Shown piece after piece: positions 8,726 through 16,737 of a stretch of DNA of 64,000 bases (the stretch's first letter is position 1; every line of letters begins with the position of its first letter). A program made the translations under genes and the position numbers. Where the stretch lies: contig NZ_QYTU02000016.1 in the NCBI RefSeq assembly GCF_003605365.2, positions 1 through 64,000 on the forward strand, read 5' to 3'. The stretch is from Siminovitchia fortis. Its GTDB lineage: Bacteria; Bacillota; Bacilli; Bacillales; Bacillaceae_C. A model generated the notes under the pieces. The model worked only from the letters and a program-made list of their open reading frames with translations. It was not told the origin of the DNA and ran no database searches.

Positions 8726-10288
8726 TTGGAACTGGAAACATTTCTGCACCATCTGCATTTCAACACGGAAAAAGTCTCTCCGCCGGATTGGCAGGTGGAT
8801 TGGGAAGACGCACCGCTTCCCTATAAACTGTACCGGGGACTACCAGAGATTCCGCTTAACGCAGATGTGCCTTTAAAGCTCGAGAAAAGGGAAGCACATC
8901 TAAAACCCGGACTGGTGGAGTTGGGTCATTTCTTATGGTATGTATATGGTCTTACTCAATACTCTCAGTTCGCTTTTAACGAGGGTAAAGCCCAGTCGTT
9001 ACGGAGGTTTGTTCCCTCTGGAGGGGCACTGTATCCTAATGAAATATATGTATATGTAAATTTCGAAGAAGCTCCAGAGGGCATTTACCATTATGATGTG
9101 GCACATCACCGCCTCATTTTGGTGCGAGAAGGAAATTACGATTTCTACTTATCCAGAAGTCTGGAAAATGGTGATCATATTCCGGACTGTTTTTGCACCA
9201 TTTTCGTCTCAACAGTTTTTTGGAAAAATTTCTATAAATATAATAACTTTTCCTACAGACTCCAAGGGCTGGATGCAGGTGTGATTATTGGGCAATCGTT
9301 GAAAGTGGCCAATCGGATGGGGTTTTCTGCACGGGTATGCTACCAATTTCTTGATCGGGCGATCAATCATTTGCTTGGGCTGTCCGATCATGATGAAAGT
9401 GTCTATGCCGTGATCCCATTATCTATGAACCAATCAATCAATGTCGTTGACAACGATCATCGCAAAGAGGAAATTGTTTCAGCCTCTGAATTGTGCAAGG
9501 AAGTGCCGTTATTAAAGCATGACACCTATAACCGTTCAAAGAGAATCCTTGATTATCCGATGCTGAAAAAAGTCAATGAAGCTTCAATGTTTGAAACAAC
9601 GGAGTCATTTGTGAAGATAAAGAATAATAAACGTACAAAGCATTCCTTAGGTACAGAGATGATCTTGCTGCCGTTTACGGAGAGCTTTTCGTACGATCTC
9701 GCATCCGTTTGCAGGGAGCGGTATTCACCTGATATCGATTTTATAATAGGGAAAGTGAGTCAAACACAACTATCCACTTTATTGAAAGAAACCTTTTCTT
9801 TCTCGTATCAGAGTGACCTTGACGAATCGAATGGAAATATTGAGACACGTATTTCTTTGTATGGCAGTTTTTATAACGTAGAGGGAGTCCCAGATGGTGT
9901 CTACTCTTATGACAATAGCGTTCATGCACTTCGAAAGATAAATCAGGGGGATCACCGGGAGTTTTTACAAAATGGATTAACAATCCCCAATGTAAATCTG
10001 TATCAAGTTCCGCTTTGTTTGCATGTCGTTGGCGAAAGGGATCACCTCAGAGAAGAATTGAGGTATAGGGGTTATCGCATTCAGCAGATGGAAGCGGGCA
10101 TTCTCGTCCAACGACTGCTTCTGGTGTCGTGTGCCTTAGGAATGGGAGGGCATCCACTGCTGGGCTTCGATGCAAACCGTTGTGATGAGCTTTACAGGAT
10201 TGATTCGAAAGGAAAAACCTGCTTGATCCAAATCCCGGTCGGTCCATACCGTCCGCGCGCCTGGTTAAAAGGGAGTTTGCATAGCTAG
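8726..10288 (+). CDS. Two-domain SagB-type FMN dehydrogenase
   Basis: A 520-residue azoline dehydrogenase of the SagB/ThcOx family in the nitroreductase fold. Two nitroreductase-like halves can be seen: residues about 50-245, with RRFVPSGGALYPNEIYVYV, and about 310-515, with QMEAGILVQRLLLVSCALGM and a final GPYRPRAW. Two-domain forms are usual in this bacteriocin class, whereas streptolysin SagB has one domain. It should oxidise thiazolines to thiazoles with FMN. Translation starts at TTG behind GTAGGAGGCG. It is the last gene of the cluster. Confidence 0.87.
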   Translation: MELETFLHHLHFNTEKVSPPDWQVDWEDAPLPYKLYRGLPEIPLNADVPLKLEKREAHLKPGLVELGHFLWYVYGLTQYSQFAFNEGKAQSLRRFVPSGGALYPNEIYVYVNFEEAPEGIYHYDVAHHRLILVREGNYDFYLSRSLENGDHIPDCFCTIFVSTVFWKNFYKYNNFSYRLQGLDAGVIIGQSLKVANRMGFSARVCYQFLDRAINHLLGLSDHDESVYAVIPLSMNQSINVVDNDHRKEEIVSASELCKEVPLLKHDTYNRSKRILDYPMLKKVNEASMFETTESFVKIKNNKRTKHSLGTEMILLPFTESFSYDLASVCRERYSPDIDFIIGKVSQTQLSTLLKETFSFSYQSDLDESNGNIETRISLYGSFYNVEGVPDGVYSYDNSVHALRKINQGDHREFLQNGLTIPNVNLYQVPLCLHVVGERDHLREELRYRGYRIQQMEAGILVQRLLLVSCALGMGGHPLLGFDANRCDELYRIDSKGKTCLIQIPVGPYRPRAWLKGSLHS

Positions 10289-10344
10289 CAAGGACTAGAG
10301 TAGAAATTTGTTTTCTGGGTGAGTTGAACTGATTATAATCAACA

Positions 10345-10392
10345 GAAAGCCGGAATCTATCTATGAAAATAGACAGATTCCGGTTTTCTTTT
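10345..10392 (+). terminator. Terminator of the RiPP cluster
   Basis: GCCGGAATCT and AGATTCCGG pair around a GAAA-type loop and are followed by TTTTCTTTT. It lies 57 bases after the SagB stop codon. Confidence 0.85.
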
Positions 10393-10448
10393 CGCTATGA
10401 ATGGTATAGGGAAAATAGAATTATTTATAGATTGGAAGGTGCTTTTCA

Positions 10449-12086
10449 ATGAGTTTGACTGAGTGGCTGGCATTCATCATGTTTTGTATATTGATTCTTT
10501 GCATTTTAGTTCCCCTTGTTACCATTGTTTGGATTTACATTTTGGACCGCCGGCAAAAAGAACACTCTGTCCTAAGAAATTATCCGGTGCTTGGAAACGT
10601 TCGTTACTTTATGGAAAATATCGGGCCGGAGCTCAGGCAGTATTTGTTCGCCAATAACCGTGAAGGCAAGCCATTCTCCAGGTTCCAGTATGAAAATGTT
10701 GTTAAAGCCGGAAAGTATAAAGAGCGGATTCTAGGCTTTGGGTCGGAGCGTGATTTTGAAGAGCCGGGCTTTTACATAAGGAACGCCATGTTCCCAAAAT
10801 TGAATGAGGAACTTAGGAGCGACCAGAACCCAAAAATCAAGACAAAACTCTATAAGATTGACCATGAAGGCCTGTTTAACCGTAGAGAGCACCGGGAGGA
10901 TGCCATTGTAGATCCTTATTATCTAACGGACGAGGACGCCGTCGTAATCGGCGAACACACATGCAGATTTCCGTTCAAAGCAAAGGGGCTTGTCGGCCAG
11001 TCTGCGATGAGTTACGGGGCGTTGGGCAAAAATGCCATCACCGCATTATCCAGAGGATTGGGGCTTGCCGGAGGCACCTGGATGAACACTGGTGAAGGAG
11101 GGCTGTCCAAATATCATTTGGAAGGTGACGTGGATATTATCATGCAAATCGGCCCGGCTTTATTTGGAGTGAGAACACTGGATGGAGATTTCTCCTGGGA
11201 ATTATTCAAGAAAAAAAGCGAAATCGAAAAAATCAAAGCGTTTGAATTAAAGCTTGCCCAGGGGGCAAAAACAAGAGGAGGACATATACTTGGGGAAAAA
11301 GTGACCCCTGAAATTGCGGGAATCCGGAATGTCGCGCCATGGAAAACGATTGACAGCCCGAACCGATTCCGGGATTTTCATGATACAACCAGTCTGATGG
11401 ATTTTGTCGAGGAACTGAGAGAAGTCGGAGGGAAGCCTATAGGAATCAAGGTTGTTGTCGGTTCAAAAGCGGAAGCCGAAAAGCTGGCCGGCGAAATGGC
11501 TGCATGCGGTAAAGTGCCTGATTTCATAACAGTAGATGGGGGAGAAGGCGGAACGGGGGCGACCTTCCAGGAGCTTTCGGATGCAGCCGGCCTGCCGCTT
11601 TTTTCGGCTTTGCCCATTCTCGATGAAATGCTGAAAAAGTACAAGATCCGTGATAAACTAAAAATTATTGCGTCAGGCAAGCTGGTTACGCCTGACAAGG
11701 CCGCTTATGCGCTCTCCCTTGGCGCCGATCTCGTGAACACAGCAAGGGGAATGATGATTTCAGCCGGTTGCATCATGGCGCAGGTCTGCCACAATAATAC
11801 ATGCCCCGTAGGGGTAGCTACGACAGACCCTCACCGTGAAAAAGCGCTTGTCATTGAAGAAAAAATGTACAGGGTAGCAAATTATATTATTTCCCTTCGC
11901 GAAGGTTTGTTCAATCTGGCCGCTTCGGCAGGGATAGCGACTCCCGCAGAGTTTAATGAAGAGCATGTAATGTTCAAAAAAGAATCCGGCGAAATTTTGA
12001 CCGGGGAGGAATACAAAAAGAATATTTTGGTCTCACCTGCGGCCCATGAAAAGAGGGAACTAAACGCAGAGACCCGGGCCAAATGA
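10449..12086 (+). CDS. FMN-binding glutamate synthase-like protein (YerD type)
   Basis: A 545-residue protein with one N-terminal membrane segment (residues about 7-30) and a domain of the glutamate synthase central/FMN type: MSYGALGKNAITALSRG, GGTWMNTGEGGLSKYHLEGD, TVDGGEGGTGATFQELSD, and CHNNTCPVGVATTDP with the Cys pair that in true GltB contributes to the iron-sulfur site. It has no amidotransferase domain, so it is not a complete glutamate synthase. It is the size of B. subtilis YerD, whose reaction is unsettled. AGATTGGAAGG precedes the ATG. The helicase gene follows 11 bases later. Confidence 0.85.
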   Translation: MSLTEWLAFIMFCILILCILVPLVTIVWIYILDRRQKEHSVLRNYPVLGNVRYFMENIGPELRQYLFANNREGKPFSRFQYENVVKAGKYKERILGFGSERDFEEPGFYIRNAMFPKLNEELRSDQNPKIKTKLYKIDHEGLFNRREHREDAIVDPYYLTDEDAVVIGEHTCRFPFKAKGLVGQSAMSYGALGKNAITALSRGLGLAGGTWMNTGEGGLSKYHLEGDVDIIMQIGPALFGVRTLDGDFSWELFKKKSEIEKIKAFELKLAQGAKTRGGHILGEKVTPEIAGIRNVAPWKTIDSPNRFRDFHDTTSLMDFVEELREVGGKPIGIKVVVGSKAEAEKLAGEMAACGKVPDFITVDGGEGGTGATFQELSDAAGLPLFSALPILDEMLKKYKIRDKLKIIASGKLVTPDKAAYALSLGADLVNTARGMMISAGCIMAQVCHNNTCPVGVATTDPHREKALVIEEKMYRVANYIISLREGLFNLAASAGIATPAEFNEEHVMFKKESGEILTGEEYKKNILVSPAAHEKRELNAETRAK

Positions 12087-12097
12087 AATGAGGAAAA

Positions 12098-13246
12098 ATG
12101 ATGACCGAGACAAAGGATATGATAGGCAGGCTGAAACCTGCGATAAAGGAATTATGGGAAAAATCCGACTTTAATGAATTGACGGCTGTACAGCAGAAAG
12201 CCATTCCCTTGATATATGAAGGAAAAGACATAATCGCAAAGTCCCCGACAGGCACCGGCAAAACGCTTGCTTACCTTTTGCCGCTCCTTGACCGGGTGGA
12301 CGAATCAAAGCAGATGACCCAGGCGCTGATCCTTGCACCTTCAAGAGAGCTGGTTATGCAAATCCACCAGGAAGTCCAAAATTGGTCGGCGGGAACCGGT
12401 ATAACAAGTGCTGCTCTTGTCGGAGGAGCCAATATCAAACGTCAAGTGGACAGGTTGAAAAAGAAGCCCCATGTCTTGACAGGGACACCCGGCAGGATAT
12501 TGGAGCTCATTCAGATGAAAAAACTAAAAATGCATGAAGTGAAAACGATTGTTTTGGATGAAGGCGATCAGCTTATGAATAAGGAACATTTGGAAACAGT
12601 CCGCACAATCGTTAAATCAACATTAAATGACCGCCAGCTTCTCCTTTTTTCCGCGACTAGCCTGGAGGACCCCGATCAGGTAAAGGCCATGATCGGAAGA
12701 GAACCGGAAATGCTTACGGCGGAAAAATCAGTTTCCATTCCTTCCTCTATCAATCACTGTTATTTGTTATGCGAGCCGCGGGAAAAAACGAAGCTGCTAG
12801 GTAAAATTGCCAAGATGGACGGCATGAAGGGGCTTGTTTTTATCAGATCTGTCGGCAATATGAATGTGATTGCAGATAAACTGGAATATGAGGGGGTAAG
12901 ACTTGAACTCCTTCACAGCGATCTTGGAAAACACGAAAGGGAAAGGGCCTTAAAAAGGCTGCAAACAGGAGAGATCAGTATTTTACTGGCTACCGATATT
13001 GCGGCCCGTGGCCTGGACGTCAGCGGTTTGAACCATGTGATCCAATTCGATCTTGCGGAAGATGCTTCCCAATACGTACATCGTGCAGGGAGGACGGGAA
13101 GGATGGGAGCAGCCGGCACGGTTGTGACCCTAGCCAATCCGAGAGATGAGAGGGAATTGAAAAAATACTCGCGTGAACTTGGATTCCCCATTGAAAGAAA
13201 GCGGCTGTATAAAGGCAAATTTGCCGGCTTCAAGCACGTAAATTAA
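12098..13246 (+). CDS. yfmL: DEAD-box RNA helicase (YfmL type)
   Basis: A 382-residue two-domain helicase core without extra C-terminal RNA-binding domain, matching the size and order of B. subtilis YfmL, which takes part in ribosome assembly at low temperature. Motifs: Q-motif (ELTAVQQKAIPLI), Walker A SPTGTGKT, PSRELVMQ, TPGR, motif II reading VLDEGD instead of DEAD, SAT, and HRAGRTGRMG in motif VI. The Ala-to-Gly change in motif II keeps Asp and Glu for magnesium and ATP hydrolysis. The dispersed repeat begins directly at its stop codon. Confidence 0.87.
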   Translation: MMTETKDMIGRLKPAIKELWEKSDFNELTAVQQKAIPLIYEGKDIIAKSPTGTGKTLAYLLPLLDRVDESKQMTQALILAPSRELVMQIHQEVQNWSAGTGITSAALVGGANIKRQVDRLKKKPHVLTGTPGRILELIQMKKLKMHEVKTIVLDEGDQLMNKEHLETVRTIVKSTLNDRQLLLFSATSLEDPDQVKAMIGREPEMLTAEKSVSIPSSINHCYLLCEPREKTKLLGKIAKMDGMKGLVFIRSVGNMNVIADKLEYEGVRLELLHSDLGKHERERALKRLQTGEISILLATDIAARGLDVSGLNHVIQFDLAEDASQYVHRAGRTGRMGAAGTVVTLANPRDERELKKYSRELGFPIERKRLYKGKFAGFKHVN

Positions 13247-13308
13247 GAAAAGCGCAAGGCGCGCAGCCTATTGGCGCAAAGCATAAGATGAGCGCCGAAG
13301 AAGGCAGT
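13244..13308. repeat. Dispersed repeat element, short copy at yfmL stop
   Basis: The sequence TAAGAAAAGCGCAAGGCGC starts with the TAA stop codon of the helicase and continues with the left part of the dispersed family, including the inner AGCGCCGAAGAAGGC segment. It is shorter than the copies at 4.5 and 55.3 kb. Confidence 0.7.
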
Positions 13309-13346
13309 AAAAAAGGTGACCGTTCACTGTAAGGAGGGCGGTCACC
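13309..13346 (-). terminator. Terminator of the nuclease gene
   Basis: On the minus strand GGTGACCG and CGGTCACC pair and are followed by TTTTTT. The hairpin overlaps the TGA stop codon of the nuclease gene. Confidence 0.8.
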
Positions 13347-14205
13347 ATCTTAATGGTATATAAAGGACGTCGGCCAGCTCCGGAAAGTCAATGAACGGAT
13401 TCCGGTTCCCTTGAATGTGATAAATGGCCTGGTTCCGGTGCTTTTCATACAGGTCTGGAGGAAATTGTTCGTTCCACCTTCTTAACAGGTTAAAATTGAC
13501 CTTGCTTCTGAACCGCTTTTTAATGGATTTCGGGTAGCGGAGCAGAAAATAGAGCATGGCCCTGGAAGCGGTCCCTTTCCCGAATTCAGGTTCGAACAGA
13601 TCTGAAGCTGCGACACCGCAGTGATTTCTGATTGTTTCGGCAGGAGACTCGGGGTTATAGTCCGGAAAATCGAAGTAGGGAAAATTGGAGCGGACGGCAT
13701 TGCAGCTTGGTTCGCAGGCAAATAGATGGTGCAAGTCCCCTTTCATGGGTTCGCGGCCGATGAACCACGACTGCGGCACAATATGTTCCGCATTAAACTT
13801 GAGTTCCTCCGGAACCGGCTGGTGTAAGGGAGCCTGTCCCCTCTTGGCAAGAAATTCCTGGAATTCGTCATAGCGCCGGCTTACTTCAAAGTCTTTTCTG
13901 ATCAATTCCGCCGGGTCGTCCTCCTTTCCGGAGTAAATGCTTTTGATTGTACAGTCCGGCTGCAGGTCGACCCATGTGTATAAAAATTGGTCTTTGCTTA
14001 TAAAATAGGGGAGCCTGTTCTTGTGAGTCCGTTCCAAGAGCGAATGGAGCTGCTGGAATTTCGGCTTCCGGATATTCACTTTACGGTAATATTTCTTAAC
14101 CGCTTCCCGATCCTTTTTTTCATCGTAATAGACAATATCTTCTTCTCTCAGTCTGCGAAGGGTTCTTTCCAGCTCTTCAAAGGATGGTTCAAGATGAACG
14201 GCCAT
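13342..14205 (-). CDS. Endonuclease I (NucM/Bsn-like) family nuclease, no signal peptide
   Basis: A 287-residue protein with the endonuclease I signature: FNAEHIVPQSWF with the presumed catalytic His, then GDLHHLFACEPSCNAVRSN, and near the end a Trp-Asn-Glu-Gln-containing helix followed by RNQAIYHIQGNRNPFIDFP. Members such as Vibrio Dns and Bacillus YurI are usually secreted, but this N-terminus (MAVHLEPSFEELERTL) is polar, so the enzyme appears to stay inside. The ATG at 14205 is preferred to a GTG nine bases upstream because GGACGGAGTGAATATC places the ribosome site correctly. It overlaps the small upstream gene by 17 bases, suggesting coupling. Confidence 0.78.
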   Translation of the reverse strand: MAVHLEPSFEELERTLRRLREEDIVYYDEKKDREAVKKYYRKVNIRKPKFQQLHSLLERTHKNRLPYFISKDQFLYTWVDLQPDCTIKSIYSGKEDDPAELIRKDFEVSRRYDEFQEFLAKRGQAPLHQPVPEELKFNAEHIVPQSWFIGREPMKGDLHHLFACEPSCNAVRSNFPYFDFPDYNPESPAETIRNHCGVAASDLFEPEFGKGTASRAMLYFLLRYPKSIKKRFRSKVNFNLLRRWNEQFPPDLYEKHRNQAIYHIQGNRNPFIDFPELADVLYIPLRW

Positions 14206-14461
14206 GATATTCACTCCGTCCGCTGTCTGAAAATGCCGATCTCTTAAAATAGGAATGTTCCGTCCCTAGCTCGCGGTTCATCAATATTTCCATTTCTTCC
14301 AAATGTCCGCGATTCACCACCGGATCCAAATCCGACCAGCGAACCGTATATATAAAATAGTAATCTTTGATTTGTCTAAAAATAACGTCTGAATGAAAAA
14401 AGGGTTCAAAACGGGCTTTAATATTATAATGCCTCATGTATGACCAGTCGAGCAGTTCCAT
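14189..14461 (-). CDS. Conserved-looking small protein upstream of the nuclease
   Basis: A 90-residue ORF with a good ribosome site (AAAGGTGAAAT before ATG). The first 65 residues (MELLDWSYMRHYNIKARFEP ... DYYFIYTVRWSDLDP) have a folded-protein composition rich in aromatic residues; the last 20 are Ser/Arg-rich and overlap the nuclease start. I do not recognise the family. Its position as first gene of a two-gene unit with an internal nuclease might indicate an accessory or inhibitory role, but nothing in the sequence proves that. Confidence 0.55.
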   Translation of the reverse strand: MELLDWSYMRHYNIKARFEPFFHSDVIFRQIKDYYFIYTVRWSDLDPVVNRGHLEEMEILMNRELGTEHSYFKRSAFSDSGRSEYHGRSS

Positions 14462-14565
14462 ATTTCACCTTTCCCTTCCTTTCATCTATTATAATCTTTA
14501 GGCGGAAAAACTGGAATACATAGGTTCAATTGTTTTCATTTGGGGGAAAATATATAAAAGAGGAT

Positions 14566-14707
14566 GTTCAAAAAGTCGCCAAATGATAAGCGGCGAATCT
14601 CTTCGTTGGCTCGTTTCTGTGCTGCTCATGTATTTAAAAGCATACATTCCGCTGCGCGAAACTAGCCGCCTCGACCTTCTTGCTTCTGATTTGTCAACTT
14701 TTTGAAC
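14566..14707. repeat. MITE-like element with GTTCAAAAAGT ends
   Basis: A 142-base non-coding segment bounded by exact 11-base inverted repeats GTTCAAAAAGT and ACTTTTTGAAC. The interior contains AAATGATAAGCGGCGAATCTC and holds no protein. It sits between the small-protein/nuclease unit and the GTPase gene. Confidence 0.6.
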
Positions 14708-14740
14708 ACGCACTAAAAGCGAAGCCGGGGAGGAATGATC

Positions 14741-15994
14741 ATGAGCCAAAATAGTTCAGGTTTCGGATCTGTTTTTTCAAATATAAAAAATCATATTGAT
14801 AAGCTTCCTATATCAGGAAAATCCAAGCAAAAAATAATGTCCAAGCTCAGCGAACTGAAAGAGCTGACGGTTGAAGCGCGGGAACCACGGATTGCCCTGG
14901 TCGGAAGGAGAGGCGCCGGAAAGTCGTCGCTCATCAATGCATTATTTGGTGAGGAAAAGCAAATGGTAAGCTCCGTAAAGGCAGGAACCGGCCAAGGAAA
15001 ATGGCTTTGGTATCCGTCGGATGATGATAAAAAAATCAGACTGCTGGATTCCCGTGGACTCGGTGAAAGCGAAAGGCCGCTTGAATCGATAGACACTGAC
15101 ACGGCTGTTTCCCAGTTGAAAAAGGAGTTGGAAGCCGAACAGCCCGATGTATTCCTGTTTTTGATCAAAGCAAAGGAAACGGATGCGCGGGTGGAAGAGG
15201 ATTTGCAGGAATTGAACGGATTGCGGGCGTTTATCAAGGAAATCCATCATTATGATGTGCCGGTCATTTGTGTAGTCACGCAGGTGGACGAGCTCGATCC
15301 GCCTTACTATAAGCAATTGCCGCTGGATGCGAACCCGGAAAAAGCGAAAAACATCAAAACGGCGATGAAGCTGATGGAAAAGCGGTTTAAAGAAAATGAT
15401 ATTCCTCTTATCACAACGGTTCCAGTCTGTACGTATGTTGATTTTGATGAGTCCGGAAAAGTCGTGTACGATATGCGCTGGAACGTCGATGAACTGGCGG
15501 AATATCTCGTGGAAGTTCTGCCGAACGATGCCAAGCTGAAAACAGCGAAGGCGTCCAAGGCGGTTTCCGCTAAAAAAAAAGCGGCCAAAAAAGTCATCGT
15601 AACCATGTCCGGAATGGCCGTACTGATCGGGATTGAGCCAGTACCGTTCGCCGATATGCCTCTGCTCACCGGGCTGCAGGCTTTGATGATCATGGCTATT
15701 GCCTATATTGCCGGAAGGGAAGTCAACCGGGTGGCTGCCGCCGAATTTATCGGCGCAGTCGGAGCCAATCTCGGAGTGGCGTTCGCCGTAAGGGAAGGTG
15801 TCCGCTCGGCGGCCAAGATGATCCCCGCTGCCGGCAACATGATTTCCGGGGCCGTGGCAGGTGCCGTCACCTATGGAATCGGACAGGCAGGCATCGCCTA
15901 TTATCTTGAAGGAAAAGACTTGAAAAGGGCGAAAGAAGCCTTTGAAAGAGGAAAGAAACAATTTCGGAAAGACCGGAAAAGCGAAGAAGATTAA
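14741..15994 (+). CDS. Dynamin/Era-like GTPase with DUF697-type membrane tail
   Basis: A 417-residue protein. The GTPase part shows G1 GRRGAGKS near residue 55, G3 LLDSRGLG and G4 TQVDELD. The C-terminal third is Ala/Gly-rich and amphipathic to hydrophobic (SGMAVLIGIEPVPFADMPLL, then GAVAGAVTYGIGQAGIAYYL), as in YcjF/DUF697 proteins that associate with membranes. The second ATG (14741) is chosen because GGGGAGG lies seven bases before it; the first ATG is too close. The gene stands alone between two repeat elements. The cellular role is unknown. Confidence 0.8.
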   Translation: MSQNSSGFGSVFSNIKNHIDKLPISGKSKQKIMSKLSELKELTVEAREPRIALVGRRGAGKSSLINALFGEEKQMVSSVKAGTGQGKWLWYPSDDDKKIRLLDSRGLGESERPLESIDTDTAVSQLKKELEAEQPDVFLFLIKAKETDARVEEDLQELNGLRAFIKEIHHYDVPVICVVTQVDELDPPYYKQLPLDANPEKAKNIKTAMKLMEKRFKENDIPLITTVPVCTYVDFDESGKVVYDMRWNVDELAEYLVEVLPNDAKLKTAKASKAVSAKKKAAKKVIVTMSGMAVLIGIEPVPFADMPLLTGLQALMIMAIAYIAGREVNRVAAAEFIGAVGANLGVAFAVREGVRSAAKMIPAAGNMISGAVAGAVTYGIGQAGIAYYLEGKDLKRAKEAFERGKKQFRKDRKSEED

Positions 15995-16000
15995 AAAATA

Positions 16001-16060
16001 GGGGTCAGGCCCCCGCTGCGTTAATGCGTCACCGCTTTAACGCGCTGGGGGCCTGACCCC
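16001..16060. repeat. REP-like palindrome GGGGTCAGGCCCCC
   Basis: Arms GGGGTCAGGCCCCC and GGGGGCCTGACCCC, extended inward by TGCGTTAA/TTTAACGCG, surround an 11-base loop. It begins seven bases after the GTPase stop codon. It could act as a terminator (it is followed by TTAAAATTTG) but resembles dispersed palindromes that spread as REP sequences. Only one copy is in this window. Confidence 0.7.
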
Positions 16061-16095
16061 TTAAAATTTGTCGAACGATTCACCCATGGCATCCC

Positions 16096-16125
16096 TTGTT
16101 TTAGGGGCCATTTAAGTATTATAAT
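16096..16125 (+). promoter_or_regulatory. Promoter of the ArsR-like regulator and MFS genes
   Basis: TTGTTT, 18-base spacer, TATAAT. The -10 box lies in a near-palindrome CGTATTATAATACTT on the complementary reading, a possible autoregulatory operator. Confidence 0.5.
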
Positions 16126-16161
16126 ACGTTTAAATAAAGTTGAACGTTGGAGGTTTGTTGA

Positions 16162-16725
16162 ATGTTGCAGATTTATCAAATTGAAAGTCTTGACCAGGTG
16201 AAAGCAATTGCCGACCCATTACGAATTCAAATACTTTGGGAGACCTTTGATGAAGCGAAAACAGGGAAGATGATCGGGGATATTTTGAATATGCCTGCGT
16301 CGAAAATTCATTATCATTTAAGGGAACTTGAAAAGTGTGGGCTTGTCGTGGTCGAGAGGACAGAAGAAAAGAACGGCATTGTGCAAAAGTTTTACAGGCC
16401 GATTGCAAGACGTCTGTATGTCAAAAGCGATTTAATTTCCCCTGAAGTGACCGGTGATTTCCACAGCGCTGTTTTGGAAAGTTATTTATTGCCGCTAAAA
16501 AAAGTTTCGGAACATCTTGAGACGATAGACGTCTCCGTCATGAAAGGCAGTACGATGGCAGAAGCGGATTTCAGGAAGCTTATATTGACCGAAGAGCAGA
16601 CAGAGAAACTAAAAACAAAGCTGGATGAACTGCAGGAGTTGATTGACGAACTTGAACATAATCAGCCCGAAGAAGGACTGGAGTACGTGTTTCAATATGA
16701 GGTTTTTCCATACAAGAAAAGATAG
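16162..16725 (+). CDS. ArsR-like winged-helix regulator
   Basis: A 187-residue transcriptional regulator. Residues about 8-90 form an ArsR-like winged helix (LDQVKAIADPLRIQIL, then ASKIHYHLRELEKCGLVVVE as recognition helix and wing). The C-terminal half is a coiled-coil-like region (EEQTEKLKTKLDELQELIDE). No CxC metal motif is present, so it is more likely to sense an organic compound. TTGGAGG precedes the ATG. The MFS gene starts 12 bases after its end and is its probable target. Confidence 0.85.
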   Translation: MLQIYQIESLDQVKAIADPLRIQILWETFDEAKTGKMIGDILNMPASKIHYHLRELEKCGLVVVERTEEKNGIVQKFYRPIARRLYVKSDLISPEVTGDFHSAVLESYLLPLKKVSEHLETIDVSVMKGSTMAEADFRKLILTEEQTEKLKTKLDELQELIDELEHNQPEEGLEYVFQYEVFPYKKR

Positions 16726-16737
16726 GAGGATATCAAC

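Noticed and set aside
14942-15961. 339-codon minus-strand frame opposite the GTPase
   Set aside because: It is the antisense shadow of a clear GTPase gene, has no ribosome site and has an improbable composition rich in His, Phe and Arg.
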